Positions 1 through 9,433 of a stretch of DNA of 64,000 nucleotides are shown here, in pieces. The DNA comes from Serratia entomophila (GTDB lineage Bacteria; Pseudomonadota; Gammaproteobacteria; Enterobacterales; Enterobacteriaceae): the NCBI RefSeq assembly GCF_021462285.1, contig NZ_CP082787.1, forward strand, positions 2,976,001 through 3,040,000, written 5' to 3'. Each line of letters opens with the position of its first letter. The first letter of the stretch is position 1. The position numbers and the translations under genes were made by a program. Under the pieces are notes generated by a model that was given only the letters and a program-made list of their open reading frames with translations, was not told the origin of the DNA and did no database searches.

Positions 1-280
1 GGCCGGCTGGTTGTTTCGCCGGCTGGGGTTCGCCCCGCAGGCGCGCAACGGCAAGCTGCTCAACCTGCGCGCCAGTTGCCAGGTTGGCCAACGTGAACGC
101 GTGGTGGTGGTCGAAGTGGATAACACCTGGCTGGTGTTGGGGGTGACCGCCCAACAGATAACCCCACTGCATACCCTGGCCGCACCGCCGCAGGGCGTGG
201 ATGCGGCCGCAACGGCGGCGCCGGCGGACTTCCGTCAGCTGCTGCAAAAAGTTCTGAAACGCCCGGAAAAATCGGCATGA
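1..280 (+). CDS. fliO: FliO, flagellar export-gate assembly protein (5' end outside window)
   Basis: The window opens inside this gene. The frame is open from base 2 and ends at the TGA at 278-280. FliO is a small membrane protein that helps assemble FliP, FliQ and FliR into the export gate of the flagellar type III apparatus. What is visible is the cytoplasmic domain after the single membrane helix, beginning [10 protein letters not shown] and carrying the core [16 protein letters not shown]. The stop overlaps the fliP start as ATGA, so the two are probably translationally coupled. The identification rests on this core and on the fliP-fliQ-fliR order that follows. Confidence 0.9.
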   Translation, partial: AGWLFRRLGFAPQARNGKLLNLRASCQVGQRERVVVVEVDNTWLVLGVTAQQITPLHTLAAPPQGVDAAATAAPADFRQLLQKVLKRPEKSA

Positions 281-1038
281 TCCCTAATCGACGTCCCCTT
301 GCCCGCCATCCGGCGGTTTGGCTCCCCGCCGCCCTGCTGTTGTTCAGCCCGGCGGCGTTGGCGCAGTTGCCCGGCTTGATCAGCCAGCCGTTGGCTAACG
401 GCGGCCAAAGCTGGTCGTTGCCGGTACAGACGCTGGTGCTGCTGACCTCGCTCAGCTTCCTGCCGGCCATGCTGTTGATGATGACCAGCTTCACGCGCAT
501 CATCATCGTGCTCGGCCTGCTGCGCAACGCCCTCGGCACGCCTTCCGCACCGCCGAATCAGGTGATGCTCGGCCTGGCGCTGTTCCTGACGTTTTTCATC
601 ATGTCGCCGGTGTTCGACAAGGTCTATCAGGATGCCTATTTACCGTTCAGCCAGGACAAGATCGGCCTGGACATGGCGCTGGACAAAGGTTCGCAGCCAT
701 TGCGCGAGTTTATGCTGCGCCAAACGCGTGAAACCGACCTGGCGCTGTACGCCAAGCTGGCCAATCAGCCGCCGCTGGCCGGCCCGGAAGCGGTGCCGAT
801 GCGCATCCTGCTGCCCGCGTACGTCACCAGCGAGCTGAAGACCGCCTTCCAGATTGGCTTCACGGTGTTTATTCCTTTCCTGATTATCGATCTGGTGGTG
901 GCCAGCGTACTGATGGCGCTGGGGATGATGATGGTGCCGCCGGCGACCATCTCGCTGCCGTTCAAACTGATGCTGTTCGTGCTGGTCGATGGCTGGCAGC
1001 TGCTGCTCGGCTCGCTGGCGCAGAGTTTTTATTCCTAA
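277..1038 (+). CDS. fliP: FliP, flagellar export-gate membrane protein
   Basis: 253 codons, close to the roughly 245 of E. coli FliP. The first 30 residues form a cleavable signal peptide ending ...SPAALAQ, a known peculiarity of FliP. Four hydrophobic segments follow, with family motifs such as [20 protein letters not shown] (about residues 68-87) and the C-terminal [15 protein letters not shown]. With FliQ and FliR it forms the helical export gate at the centre of the basal body through which rod, hook and filament proteins pass. The ATG overlaps the fliO stop. fliQ follows after 33 bp with an AAGGA ribosome site. Confidence 0.97.
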   Translation: MIPNRRPLARHPAVWLPAALLLFSPAALAQLPGLISQPLANGGQSWSLPVQTLVLLTSLSFLPAMLLMMTSFTRIIIVLGLLRNALGTPSAPPNQVMLGLALFLTFFIMSPVFDKVYQDAYLPFSQDKIGLDMALDKGSQPLREFMLRQTRETDLALYAKLANQPPLAGPEAVPMRILLPAYVTSELKTAFQIGFTVFIPFLIIDLVVASVLMALGMMMVPPATISLPFKLMLFVLVDGWQLLLGSLAQSFYS

Positions 1039-1071
1039 CCCGGCGCTCACGCCGCCTTTGAAGGACGCATA

Positions 1072-1341
1072 ATGACACCCGAATCGGTCATGGCACTGGG
1101 CACCGAAGCGATGAAAGTGGCGCTGGCGTTGGCCGCCCCGCTGCTGCTGGCGGCGCTGATCAGCGGCCTGGTGGTCAGCCTGCTGCAGGCCGCCACCCAG
1201 ATCAACGAAATGACGCTGTCGTTCATCCCCAAGATTCTGGCGGTGTTCGCCACCATCGTGATCGCCGGCCCCTGGATGCTGAATCTGCTGCTGGACTACA
1301 TGCGCATGCTGTTCAGCAACCTGCCCAACCTGATCGGCTGA
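1072..1341 (+). CDS. fliQ: FliQ, flagellar export-gate protein
   Basis: 89 codons, the usual FliQ length. Two hydrophobic helices (about residues 14-38 and 50-75) flank the conserved [18 protein letters not shown] loop. FliQ packs several copies around FliP and FliR in the export gate. The start is preceded by AAGGACGCATA. The gene ends three bases before the GTG start of fliR, so fliPQR are read as one unit. Confidence 0.97.
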   Translation: MTPESVMALGTEAMKVALALAAPLLLAALISGLVVSLLQAATQINEMTLSFIPKILAVFATIVIAGPWMLNLLLDYMRMLFSNLPNLIG

Positions 1342-1343
1342 CC

Positions 1344-2126
1344 GTGCTCACCTTCGACAGCGCCCAGTTCGGCGTATGGCTCAGCCAATATTTCTGGCCG
1401 CTGCTGCGCATTTTGGCGCTGATCGGCAGCGCGCCGCTATTCAGCGAGAAGCAAATCAGCAAAAAGGTGAAAATCGGCCTCGGCGGCCTGATCGTTATCC
1501 TCATCGCACCGACGCTGCCCACCAGCAATATCCCGATATTCTCCGCCGCCGGCCTGTGGCTGGCCATCCAACAGATCCTGATCGGCGTGGCGCTGGGGCT
1601 GACCATGCAGTTCGCCTTTGCGGCGGTGCGGCTGGCCGGCGAGGTGATCGGCATGCAAATGGGGCTGTCGTTCGCCACCTTCTTCGATCCCAGCGGCGGG
1701 CCGAACATGCCGGTGCTGGCCAGGCTGCTCAACCTGCTGGCGATGCTGCTGTTCCTCAGCTTCGACGGCCACCTGTGGCTGATTTCCCTGCTGGCGGACA
1801 GCTTCCACACCCTGCCGGTCCAAACCCGGCCGCTGAACGGCAACGGCTTCCTGGTGCTGACCCAGGTCGGCTCGCTGATCTTCATCAACGGCCTGATGCT
1901 GGCGCTGCCGCTGATCTGCCTGCTGCTGACGCTCAACATGGCGCTCGGCCTGCTCAACCGCATGACGCCGCAGCTGTCGGTGTTTGTTATCGGTTTCCCA
2001 GTCACCATGACCATCGGCATCATGACGCTCGGCATGATGATGCCGATGCTGGCGCCGTTCTGCGAGCACCTGTTCGGCGAGGTCTTCGACCGGCTGGCGG
2101 CGGTGATCGGCGGCATGACTTTCTGA
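1344..2126 (+). CDS. fliR: FliR, flagellar export-gate protein
   Basis: 260 codons with a GTG start two bases after the fliQ stop. The protein is almost entirely hydrophobic, with about six membrane segments and the family blocks [20 protein letters not shown] and [20 protein letters not shown]. One FliR subunit completes the FliP-FliQ gate and contacts FlhB. It is the last gene of this flagellar run. No clear intrinsic terminator follows before the small gene at 2491. Confidence 0.97.
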   Translation: MLTFDSAQFGVWLSQYFWPLLRILALIGSAPLFSEKQISKKVKIGLGGLIVILIAPTLPTSNIPIFSAAGLWLAIQQILIGVALGLTMQFAFAAVRLAGEVIGMQMGLSFATFFDPSGGPNMPVLARLLNLLAMLLFLSFDGHLWLISLLADSFHTLPVQTRPLNGNGFLVLTQVGSLIFINGLMLALPLICLLLTLNMALGLLNRMTPQLSVFVIGFPVTMTIGIMTLGMMMPMLAPFCEHLFGEVFDRLAAVIGGMTF

Positions 2127-2490
2127 ATTCCGCAGGCCGCCCCCTCCTCCCGCCTCTCTTTCCCCTGAGACAAAATGGCAATAAAAACGCTTTCTTGGGA
2201 CAAAAGCCTGAGAAACCCCTTTTATCCGGATTAAGGTTCAAATGTCTCCAGCGGCTTGAATAAAAAAATACCCAACCTAGAATAGACCCGGTAACGAAAT
2301 GTTATTTCGCACTATTTTATAGATTAACGGCAATAAAAATTCGTTTATTCCTTAGGGATAAAATTTAAAAATAACTTAGCCACGCACTTATACCCTGCGC
2401 GGCAGGCACCGTACACCCTAAATAAATGCGTCCGGCGCCTGCCGGCTGCGGGGCGCAGCATCGACCTTGGCTAACCACAGGAGCGACATC
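2127..2490. other. Intergenic stretch fliR to small gene, with leader hairpins
   Basis: No convincing coding frame. The middle is AT-rich. A small hairpin CGAAAT-GTT-ATTTCG lies at 2295-2309. Close to the next gene are two stronger stems: 2401-2411 with 2433-2443 (11 bp, one mismatch, arms GGCAGGCACCG and CGGCGCCTGCC) and CTGCG-GGG-CGCAG at 2446-2458. They end about 30 bases before the ATG at 2491, so they would lie in its leader if transcription starts upstream. A possible -10 (TATACC, 2390-2395) is weak. Confidence 0.4.
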
Positions 2491-2625
2491 ATGATTAAAG
2501 CGAAAAGCAACCGCAAGGCACGCCGATTATTCGGTTTGACTCACTGGAAAAGCAACAAGTTTAAAATTGCTTTCACCGAGACGTCCGCCGGCGGTGAATG
2601 GAAAGTGGTGAAGAAAAAGAAATAA
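2491..2625 (+). CDS. Small highly basic 44-residue protein, function unknown
   Basis: A 44-codon frame, ATG at 2491 and TAA at 2623-2625, preceded by ACAGGAGCGACATC, which contains a good AGGAG ribosome site seven bases before the ATG. The product is rich in lysine and arginine, starts MIKAKSNRKARRLFGLTHWK and ends VVKKKK. It has no membrane segment or signal peptide. The charge suggests nucleic-acid or ribosome association, but that is inference only; I do not recognise a family. Its support is the strong ribosome site, protein-like composition and position alone between the fliR end and the flgL terminator. E. coli has rcsA in this neighbourhood; this is not RcsA. Confidence 0.55.
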   Translation: MIKAKSNRKARRLFGLTHWKSNKFKIAFTETSAGGEWKVVKKKK

Positions 2626-2677
2626 CCGCCAACTGCTGACGAATAATATAAAAAATATCCTCTCGCGCTGAATTCCA

Positions 2678-2695
2678 TAATGCCGATCGGCATTA
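2678..2695. repeat. 18-bp perfect palindrome
   Basis: TAATGCCGATCGGCATTA reads the same on both strands. As RNA it would form a 7-bp stem with a GATC loop. It is flanked by further short complementary arms GCGCT (2665-2669) and AGCGC (2705-2709). It lies 53 bp after the small basic gene and 46 bp before the flgL terminator stem. With no T run it is not a typical intrinsic terminator; a protein-binding site or transcript-end stem are both possible. Confidence 0.5.
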
Positions 2696-2732
2696 ACTCA
2701 GGCTAGCGCATTTATCCTTCCACTGCGCGAAA

Positions 2733-2783
2733 TAAAAAAAGGCACGTCACTCAAACTTTTCGTGGGAGAAAAAGTGACGTGCC
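2733..2783 (-). terminator. Rho-independent terminator of flgKL
   Basis: On the minus strand the 11-bp stem GGCACGTCACT/AGTGACGTGCC (2741-2751 with 2773-2783) is followed directly by TTTTTTTATT (2731-2740). It lies about 110 bp beyond the flgL stop and is the expected end of flgL-containing transcripts. On the plus strand the A run precedes the stem, so it would not serve the small gene. Confidence 0.85.
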
Positions 2784-2894
2784 AAACAAGTGCGCCCGGT
2801 TTCAAGAATTCCCTACCCCTGCGTCGCAGCGATAACGTTTTCTAAGCGCACCCAAGGGAAACCCGTCGTGGTGACACGCCGGGGTAGTGCCTGG

Positions 2895-3854
2895 TTAACG
2901 ATTCATCTGGAACAGCGACATGCCCTGCATATCGCCGAAGGTTTTATACGATGCCTGCAACGCCGCCTGCTGCATAAAGTATGCGGAGATCGACTCAGCC
3001 AGATCCGCATCCGTCAGCGCGCTCATCTGCACCCGGTTGGTCATGTCGCGCTCTTTGCCGATGCTGTCCAACTGATCCATTTCCTGCAGCTGGCTGCCCA
3101 ACTCGGCGCGCACGCTCAGCACCTTGTTATAGGAGTTGTCCATGCCGCGGTTAGCCTTGGCCAGGGCGTCGGTTACCTGCTGTTTGGTGGCGTCGTCCGC
3201 ATCCTGCAGCGGGGTTTTCAGCGCCTGCAGCGCAATATCGATGCTCTCGAAGACGTTGGCGACCGGCGCGCTGCCGTCCGGCTCGGGTTTCGGATTGCTG
3301 GTCAGCGACATAAACACCGTATTGCCGGTATGGCCGATAGTCATGGTGCGGTTGGCGTCCACCTTCTGCTCGACCGCCTTGTCGCCGCCCTGATAGCTCA
3401 CCTTGCCGCCTTCATCGACGAACGGCGGCTTGTCGTTCACATAGCCGCCGAACATGTAGCGCCCGTTGCCGTCGGTGCTGTTGGCCTGGTTGAGCAGCTG
3501 ATCTTTCAGCCCCTGCAGTTGGGTGGCCAGCGAATCGCGGTCGTTATCGCTTTCGGTACCGCCGGCGTTGACGATCAGCGACTTGATGTCGGCGATGGTC
3601 GAGGTTGCGCCGGCCAGCACGTTTTCTTCCATCGAGACGTTCTGCCGGGCGAAGGTGCGCGCCAGAGTGTACTGGTTATTTTCCGCCTGCGACTGTGACA
3701 GCATCACCGCCTGCGACGCCGCCAGCGGATCGTCGGACGGGTTAATCACCCGTTTGCCGGTCGACAGCTGCTCGGCGGCCTTCATAAACAGCGACTGGTT
3801 GCCGGTGATGCCGGACATGTTTTGTTGGTACATCATGCTGGTGCTCATGCGCAT
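2895..3854 (-). CDS. flgL: FlgL, hook-filament junction protein (HAP3)
   Basis: 319 codons, the usual FlgL length. The N-terminus MRMSTSMMYQQNMSGI and the block LSTGKRVINPSDDPLAASQA are the flagellin-like D0/D1 coiled-coil region. The C-terminal helix ends ...ALQASYKTFGDMQGMSLFQMNR. FlgL is exported through the flagellar type III system and forms the second ring between hook (with FlgK) and filament. It follows flgK with 60 bp between, and both should be transcribed from the sigma-28 promoter in front of flgK. Confidence 0.97.
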   Translation of the reverse strand: MRMSTSMMYQQNMSGITGNQSLFMKAAEQLSTGKRVINPSDDPLAASQAVMLSQSQAENNQYTLARTFARQNVSMEENVLAGATSTIADIKSLIVNAGGTESDNDRDSLATQLQGLKDQLLNQANSTDGNGRYMFGGYVNDKPPFVDEGGKVSYQGGDKAVEQKVDANRTMTIGHTGNTVFMSLTSNPKPEPDGSAPVANVFESIDIALQALKTPLQDADDATKQQVTDALAKANRGMDNSYNKVLSVRAELGSQLQEMDQLDSIGKERDMTNRVQMSALTDADLAESISAYFMQQAALQASYKTFGDMQGMSLFQMNR

Positions 3855-3914
3855 GCTGCAGATTCCTTACTCTGAGCGATCGGCGCCCCGTCAGGGGCCC
3901 GGTCGGCAATTAAA

Positions 3915-5561
3915 TCAACGAATGCTTAACAGGGTGTCAAACAGCGAGCTGGCGGTTTCCACCACCTTCGCGTTAGCCATGTAATACTGCTGGAAACGCA
4001 GCAACTCGCCGTATTCTTCATCCAGGTTGACGCCGGAAATCGACTGCTGCTGCCGGGCCAGCTGCGTAACGATGTTGGCCTGCGAGGTGGTGGCGACCTT
4101 GGCGGAGGCGGTCTGGTTGCCGATGCTGCTGACCAGGCCGGCGTAGGCGCCGCTGAAGGTGGCTTTGCCGTCCACCCGCTTCTGGGTTTGCAGATCGATC
4201 AGCTTTTTGGCGTTGTCGTTGTCGCCGCGGCCGCTGTCGTCCTTGCTGGCGGCGGCGATTTTCGACGAGTCGCTGATGGCGACCTTCAGGGTGCCGGCCA
4301 CGTCGCTGACCGGCTTCACGGTGAAGCTGTCTTTGGCCTGGGCGTCGCCGTCGATGCTGACCTGCAGGCCATCGAAGTTGAGCGTCGGCTTGCCGTCTGC
4401 GTCGGTGCCGGCGGTGGCGTTGACCTTAACGTTGTCCGGCAGGCGGCTTACCTGCCAGTTGCTGCCGTCGAACTCGACGCGATAGTCGTTGGCCTTCACC
4501 TTGCCGGTATCGGTGTAGGACACCGACAGCGAGGCGTCGCCGGTATTGCGGGTGTTGTCCACCACGCGGCCGCCGCCGAAGCTGAAGAAGTCGGTGCCGG
4601 CGTCACCGTTAAGATCGAAGCCCGCGCGGTGCTGCTGGTTAAAGCTGTCCGCCAGCGCCAGGGCTATCTGCCCCAGCTGATTGCGGGCGCTGTCCAACGT
4701 TTCACTGCGAAACTTCATCACGCCGCTCAGGCTGCCGCTGTTGATCTGCCCCTCCGGCACCTCGCTGGCGCCGTGGCCGCGGTCATACCCCAGGGTCAGT
4801 CGTGAAGGATCGCTGCTGGAAGGCACCGCCGCCACCTGATAGGTGGTGCTGCCCTGCACCAGGGTCAGGCCGTTGGCGAACGAGACCGTATAGGCGTCGC
4901 CGTCCTGCTGGGTCACCTGTACGCCCACCACTTTATTCAATTCGGTCACCAGCTGATCGCGCTGATCCAGCAAGGCGTTCGGTTCGCCGCCGCTGCCGCG
5001 CAGGCGGGTGATCTCGTCGTTCAGTCTGGCGATCTGCTGGCTGTAACTGTTGATCTGCTGCGCGCTGTCGCCGATCTGCTGATTGACGCCGCTGTCCATA
5101 TCGCGCAGATACTTATCGGTGTTGTTGAACTGGTTAACCAGGCCGTTGCCCTTGCCCAGCACCGTCTGGCGCGCCGCGTCGTCGCCGGAGTTGCTCACCA
5201 GGTTCTGCAGGTTGGTGAAGAAGTCCTGCATGTTGGTCGACAAAGAGTTGGTTTTGCTCGCCAGCAGGTTGTCGATTTGCGAGATTTTATCGTAGTAAGT
5301 GCCCTGCGCTTCCGCATTGCTCTGTGCGCCGCGCAGCTGGGTGGTGATGAACTGGTTGTATTCGCGGTTAACGCTGGTGACGGTCACGCCGTTGCCGATA
5401 AAACCGTTCATGGTGCTCAGGCCGCCGTTCTGCGCCAGGATGGCGGTCTGGCGGTTATAGCCGGCCACGTTGTAGTTGGAAATATTATTGCTGACGGTGC
5501 TGAGCGCCACCTGTGCCGCATTCAGCCCGCTCATCGCGGTGTTGATTAAGCTATTGGACAT
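3915..5561 (-). CDS. flgK: FlgK, hook-filament junction protein (HAP1)
   Basis: 548 codons, as in E. coli FlgK (about 547). The N-terminus is a flagellar rod/hook-type motif (SLINTAMSGLNAAQVALSTV, then NNISNYNVAGYNRQ). The C-terminus forms the matching helix ending ...VETASSLFDTLLSIR. The middle is a variable surface domain. It is exported and sits directly on the hook, where it nucleates filament assembly. FlgN, encoded in this window, is its chaperone. A sigma-28 promoter lies at 5641-5667, consistent with late-class expression. Confidence 0.97.
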   Translation of the reverse strand: MSNSLINTAMSGLNAAQVALSTVSNNISNYNVAGYNRQTAILAQNGGLSTMNGFIGNGVTVTSVNREYNQFITTQLRGAQSNAEAQGTYYDKISQIDNLLASKTNSLSTNMQDFFTNLQNLVSNSGDDAARQTVLGKGNGLVNQFNNTDKYLRDMDSGVNQQIGDSAQQINSYSQQIARLNDEITRLRGSGGEPNALLDQRDQLVTELNKVVGVQVTQQDGDAYTVSFANGLTLVQGSTTYQVAAVPSSSDPSRLTLGYDRGHGASEVPEGQINSGSLSGVMKFRSETLDSARNQLGQIALALADSFNQQHRAGFDLNGDAGTDFFSFGGGRVVDNTRNTGDASLSVSYTDTGKVKANDYRVEFDGSNWQVSRLPDNVKVNATAGTDADGKPTLNFDGLQVSIDGDAQAKDSFTVKPVSDVAGTLKVAISDSSKIAAASKDDSGRGDNDNAKKLIDLQTQKRVDGKATFSGAYAGLVSSIGNQTASAKVATTSQANIVTQLARQQQSISGVNLDEEYGELLRFQQYYMANAKVVETASSLFDTLLSIR

Positions 5562-5640
5562 CGGGATTCCTTATGCTGCGGCGCCTGCGGCCCACAGGGT
5601 TCAATTAAGATGCCGAGCCTGTTCGCTCAGCCTGTCTCGG

Positions 5641-5667
5641 TTATCGGCAAAAACGGAAAAAACTTGA
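5641..5667 (-). promoter_or_regulatory. Sigma-28 (FliA) promoter for flgKL
   Basis: Read on the minus strand this is TCAAGTTT, 11 bases, GCCGATAA. It matches the FliA consensus TAAAGTTT-N11-GCCGATAA at every position but one. It lies 80-106 bp upstream of the flgK start, as expected for the late flagellar class. Confidence 0.85.
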
Positions 5668-5737
5668 GGAAAAAAAGCGGCCTCACGCTCAGCCTCCGGC
5701 TAGCCCTTCTTACCCTCTATCCCCTAAATAATTGGCG

Positions 5738-5754
5738 TTGCCGCGAGGCGGCAA
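5738..5754 (-). other. Hairpin in the flgJ-flgK gap
   Basis: Perfect 7-bp stem TTGCCGC/GCGGCAA with a 3-base loop, about 13 bp beyond the flgJ start side of the gap on the flgJ-proximal end, between flgK and flgJ. There is no U run after it, so termination is doubtful. In transcripts reading from flgK into flgJ it would lie just before the flgJ coding region's 3' boundary, that is, in the spacer joining the two units. Confidence 0.35.
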
Positions 5755-5767
5755 GCATGAAGGGGGT

Positions 5768-6709
5768 TTAGAACAAATCTTGCAAATCGTGGGTATAGGC
5801 CTTCACCGCCTGCTCGCCGGCGCTCTTCATCTGCTGGATAACGCTGACCAGCTTGCTGGCGTACTGCGGGTCGGTGGCGTACCCGGCCCGCTGCAGGGCG
5901 TGCGCCGCCTGCTCCGGGCTGCGGGCGGCCGCCACGTCGGCATAGCGCGGGTTGCTGGTCAGCAGCTTGACGTAGTCGGCGATCGCCTCGACGTAAGATC
6001 CGTAAACGCGGAATTTCGCCTTGACCTTCTTCGCCGCCCCCTGCTCGAATTCGGTGGTGGTTATCTCGGTGACCGGACCATCCCAGCTGCTCCCCGCCTT
6101 GATGCCGAACAGGTTGTAGCTCGGCGCGCCGCCGGCGGTCGGGATCTCGCGCTGGCCCCAGCCGGACTCCAGCGCCGCCTGCGCCACGATCAGCTGATGC
6201 GGAATGCCGCTCTGCTGGCTGGCGACCCGCGCCGGGATCGACAGGCGGGCGACAAAGTTGCCGTTGTTCAGCGACATCGGCGCCGCCGGCGGCGCTTTCG
6301 GCACCGCGCGACGAATCATCTGCTCCAGCGCCTGATTCGGCAGCGTTTGCAGCACCTCATTGTCCAGCGCCATCGGCGACGTGCCTGCCGTTTCGCTCGG
6401 CGCGCCGTTGGCGTTGGTCATCTGTTTCACCATCATGTCGGCCAACCCCAGCCCCTTCTGCGACATCTGCTGGGCGATCTGCTGGTCGTACATCGAGGTG
6501 TAAAGCCGCGTTTGCTCGCTGCTCAGCACGCCGTCCTGCGGCAGCGCGGCGCGCATGCTCTTCAGCATCATCTGCACGAACATGCCCTCGACCTGCTGCG
6601 CCACCTGTTTCAGGTTGCCCTGCGGATCGGCCGCCGCATCGCGCTTCAGCCCATTCAGCGCCTGGGCGTCATAGGCCGCGCCCGACATCGCCATCAAGTC
6701 GCCGGCCAT
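5768..6709 (-). CDS. flgJ: FlgJ, rod cap and peptidoglycan hydrolase
   Basis: 313 residues from the ATG at 6709, exactly the E. coli length. The open frame continues upstream inside flgI, but [16 protein letters not shown] aligns with the family N-terminus. Residues 1-140 form the rod-capping domain (QVEGMFVQMMLKSMR, SMYDQQIAQQM). Residues 150-300 form the glucosaminidase domain, with the catalytic acid in AALESGWGQ (E181) and a second acid in YVEAIADYV (D245). The protein caps the growing rod and cuts the peptidoglycan so the rod can pass. The start shares one base with the flgI stop (TGATG). Confidence 0.96.
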   Translation of the reverse strand: MAGDLMAMSGAAYDAQALNGLKRDAAADPQGNLKQVAQQVEGMFVQMMLKSMRAALPQDGVLSSEQTRLYTSMYDQQIAQQMSQKGLGLADMMVKQMTNANGAPSETAGTSPMALDNEVLQTLPNQALEQMIRRAVPKAPPAAPMSLNNGNFVARLSIPARVASQQSGIPHQLIVAQAALESGWGQREIPTAGGAPSYNLFGIKAGSSWDGPVTEITTTEFEQGAAKKVKAKFRVYGSYVEAIADYVKLLTSNPRYADVAAARSPEQAAHALQRAGYATDPQYASKLVSVIQQMKSAGEQAVKAYTHDLQDLF

Positions 6710-7809
6710 CAGATGATTTCCAGTTTGGCGCGCAGGCAGCCGGCGCTCTGCATCGCCTGCAGGATCGACATCAGATCGATCGGCGTGGCGCCCAGCGCAT
6801 TCAGCGCGCGGATCACGTTGTTCAGGTTGGCGCTGGCGTTGACCTTCTGCAGCGAACCGCCCTGCTGCTGCATCGAGATCTGGGTGTTCGGCGTCACCAC
6901 CGTTTGCCCGCCGCCAAACGGCGTGTTCGGCTGGCTGACGGTATTTTGCCGATCGACCACCACCGACAGATTGCCCTGCGCCACCGCGCAAGAGTCCAGG
7001 ATCACGTCGCGGTTCATCACCACCGAGCCGGTGCGCGAGTTGATGATCACCTTGGCGTCAATCGCCCCGACGCTGATCGGGATATTTTGGATCTCCGCCA
7101 GAAAACGCACCTGCGAGCTGTTGCCCTGCGGCACCAGTACCTGAATGGTGCGGGCGTCGAGCGGCGACGCGGTGCCGCCGCCGCGCTGGCGGTTGATGGC
7201 GTCGCTGATCTGCTGCGCCAGGGTGAAATCTTCGTCGTTCAGCTGCAAGTTAATCACGCCGCCGCTGCCGAAGGTGGTCGGCAATTCGCGCTCTATGGTG
7301 GCGCCATTGCTGATGCGCCCGCCGGCCAGCTGGTTGACCTGCACGCTGCTGCCGCCCGCCGCCGCGCCGGCGCCGCCCACCAGCACGTTGCCCTGCGCCA
7401 GCGCGTAGACTTGATTGTCCACGCCTTTCAGCGGCGTCATCAGCAAGGTGCCGCCGCGCAGGCTTTTGGCGTTGCCCATCGATGACACCACCACGTCGAT
7501 ATTCTGCCCGGTGCGCGAAAACGGCGGCAGCTTGGCGGTCACCATCACCGCCGCCACGTTTTTCAGCTGCATGTTGGTGCCCGGCGGCACGGTAATGCCC
7601 AGCTGCGACAGCATGTTGCTCAGGCTTTGGGTGGTGAACGGCGTTTGCATGGTCTGGTCGCCGGAGCCGTCCAGCCCCACCACCAGCCCGTAGCCGATCA
7701 GGGCGTTGTCGCGCACCCCCTGCACCGTCACCAGATCGCGGATGCGCTCCGCCGCCGCCGGCAGGCTTATCGTTCCGATCAGCAAAACCATCAGGAATTT
7801 TTTTATCAT
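6709..7809 (-). CDS. flgI: FlgI, P-ring protein
   Basis: 366 residues from the ATG at 7809, chosen because [12 protein letters not shown]... starts a standard signal peptide ending SLPAAAE and a GAGG ribosome site precedes it; an in-frame ATG eight codons earlier lacks this. The mature start [20 protein letters not shown] is the family signature, and the end [15 protein letters not shown] matches E. coli closely. FlgI is secreted by Sec to the periplasm and forms the peptidoglycan-level bushing ring around the rod, with FlgA as chaperone. Confidence 0.97.
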   Translation of the reverse strand: MIKKFLMVLLIGTISLPAAAERIRDLVTVQGVRDNALIGYGLVVGLDGSGDQTMQTPFTTQSLSNMLSQLGITVPPGTNMQLKNVAAVMVTAKLPPFSRTGQNIDVVVSSMGNAKSLRGGTLLMTPLKGVDNQVYALAQGNVLVGGAGAAAGGSSVQVNQLAGGRISNGATIERELPTTFGSGGVINLQLNDEDFTLAQQISDAINRQRGGGTASPLDARTIQVLVPQGNSSQVRFLAEIQNIPISVGAIDAKVIINSRTGSVVMNRDVILDSCAVAQGNLSVVVDRQNTVSQPNTPFGGGQTVVTPNTQISMQQQGGSLQKVNASANLNNVIRALNALGATPIDLMSILQAMQSAGCLRAKLEII

Positions 7810-7852
7810 TGGAACCTCATTCGCCTTAGCCAAAAGGCGTTATAGCCTGAAC

Positions 7853-8572
7853 TCAAAACGGTGAAACATTTAAGAAGAAGCGCTGCAGCCAGCCCATGGT
7901 CTGCGCCTCGTTGATATAGCCGTTGCCGACGTATTCAATGCGCGCGTCCGCCACCTGGGTGGAAGTGACCGAGTTATTGCCGCTGATGGTGCGCGGGTTG
8001 ACCACGCCGGAGAAGCGGATGAACTCGGTGCCCTGGTTGATGGCAATCTGTTTTTCCCCCACCACGTGCAGGTTGCCGTTGACCAATACCTGATTGACCG
8101 TCACGGTGATGGTGCCGCTGAAGGTGTTGTTGGCGTTGGCCCCGCCCTTGCCGCCGAAGGTGCTGTCGCCGGAGATATCCATGTCGGCGCGCGCATTGCC
8201 CAACAGGCCGCTCAGATAGCGCGGCGAGGTGGCGACGCCGAACTTGCTGGCGCCGTTGCGGCTGGCGTTGGCGGAAGAGCTCTTGCTGGCGCTGACGTTC
8301 TCTTGCAGCACTATGGTCAGGGTGTCGCCGACGTTGCGCGGACGGCGGTCTTCAAACAGCGGCTGATAGCCGTAGTTCATCGGCTGCACGGTCTGGAAAA
8401 TAGAACCGTTCGGCACCGGCGCCCCCGCCGGTGCGGGCTGCGCCGTGGTAGCGCCGTCCACCAGGGGTTTATGCGGAATGTAAGCGCAGCCGCTCAGCGT
8501 CAGCATCACCATTCCCGCCAGCCAGCGTTGTCCCTGCCGCGGCAGGGTTGCCATCGAATATGTGGTTACCAC
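7853..8572 (-). CDS. flgH: FlgH, L-ring lipoprotein
   Basis: About 239 residues from a GTG at 8572, which has AAAGG eight bases upstream; an ATG at 8554 is the alternative and gives 233 residues, close to the 232 of E. coli. A lipoprotein signal ends at LTLSGC. The mature part carries the near-invariant blocks [20 protein letters not shown] and [20 protein letters not shown]. FlgH makes the outer-membrane ring through which the rod exits. It lies between flgG and flgI in the basal-body operon. Confidence 0.95.
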   Translation of the reverse strand: MVTTYSMATLPRQGQRWLAGMVMLTLSGCAYIPHKPLVDGATTAQPAPAGAPVPNGSIFQTVQPMNYGYQPLFEDRRPRNVGDTLTIVLQENVSASKSSSANASRNGASKFGVATSPRYLSGLLGNARADMDISGDSTFGGKGGANANNTFSGTITVTVNQVLVNGNLHVVGEKQIAINQGTEFIRFSGVVNPRTISGNNSVTSTQVADARIEYVGNGYINEAQTMGWLQRFFLNVSPF

Positions 8573-8632
8573 GGGTATCGCCTTTGTTTCACGAAATTGG
8601 GGTTGCGGGCGCAGCGGGGCTGCGCCCGTCAA

Positions 8633-9415
8633 TTACAGTTGCGTCAGTTTTTGCAGCATCTGATCGGAAGTCGACACCGCCTTGCTGTTGATCTCGTAAG
8701 CGCGCTGAGTCTGGATCATGTTGACCAACTCTTCCGCCACGTTGACGTTGGAGGTTTCCACATAGCCCTGATACAGCAGGCCGGCGCCGTTCAGGCCCGG
8801 CACGCTGCCGGTCGGCTCGCCCGAGCTTTCGGTTTGCTGATACAGATTCTCGCCGATGCTCTCCAGACCGCTGTCGTTCACGAAGGTGGTCAACTCCAGC
8901 TGGCCCACCTGCTGGGCGGTGGTTTGCCCCTGCTGGGTGACGCTGACGGTGCCGTCGCGGCCGATGGTGATGCTCAGGGCGTTGGCCGGAATGCTGATCG
9001 CCGGCTGCACCTGGAAGCCGCTGGCGGTCACCAGTTGGCCGTTTTTGTCCGTCTGGAACGAACCGTCGCGGGTATAGGCCTGGCTGCCGTCCGGCAACAG
9101 CACCTGGAAGAAGCCCTGTCCCTTGATGGCCACGTCCTTGCTGTTGTTGGTCTGCGACAGGTTGCCCTGGCTGTGCAGACGCTCGGTCGCCACCGGCCGC
9201 ACGCCGGTGCCAATCTGCAGGCCGGAAGGCAGCGTGGTTTGCTCGGAGGACTGCGCCCCCGGCTGACGCATGGTCTGGTACAGCAAATCTTCAAACACCG
9301 CGCGCTGGCGTTTGAAGCCGTTGGTGCTGACGTTGGCCAGGTTGTTGGCGATCACGTCCATATTGGTCTGCTGCGCATCCAGACCGGTCTTGGCAATCCA
9401 TAACGATGGGATCAT
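8633..9415 (-). CDS. flgG: FlgG, distal rod protein
   Basis: 260 codons, the family length. The N-terminal helix block ([20 protein letters not shown], then [16 protein letters not shown]) and the C-terminal block ([20 protein letters not shown]) together form the D0 coiled coil shared by all rod and hook proteins. FlgG forms the rigid distal rod inside the P and L rings. It is separated from flgF by 18 bp and from flgH by a short gap. Confidence 0.97.
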   Translation of the reverse strand: MIPSLWIAKTGLDAQQTNMDVIANNLANVSTNGFKRQRAVFEDLLYQTMRQPGAQSSEQTTLPSGLQIGTGVRPVATERLHSQGNLSQTNNSKDVAIKGQGFFQVLLPDGSQAYTRDGSFQTDKNGQLVTASGFQVQPAISIPANALSITIGRDGTVSVTQQGQTTAQQVGQLELTTFVNDSGLESIGENLYQQTESSGEPTGSVPGLNGAGLLYQGYVETSNVNVAEELVNMIQTQRAYEINSKAVSTSDQMLQKLTQL

Positions 9416-9433
9416 TGATTATTTCCTTGCTGC

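Noticed and set aside
6710..6991. Longer FlgJ with a 94-residue N-terminal extension
   Set aside because: The extension is an out-of-frame reading of flgI; the ATG at 6709 gives the exact family length.
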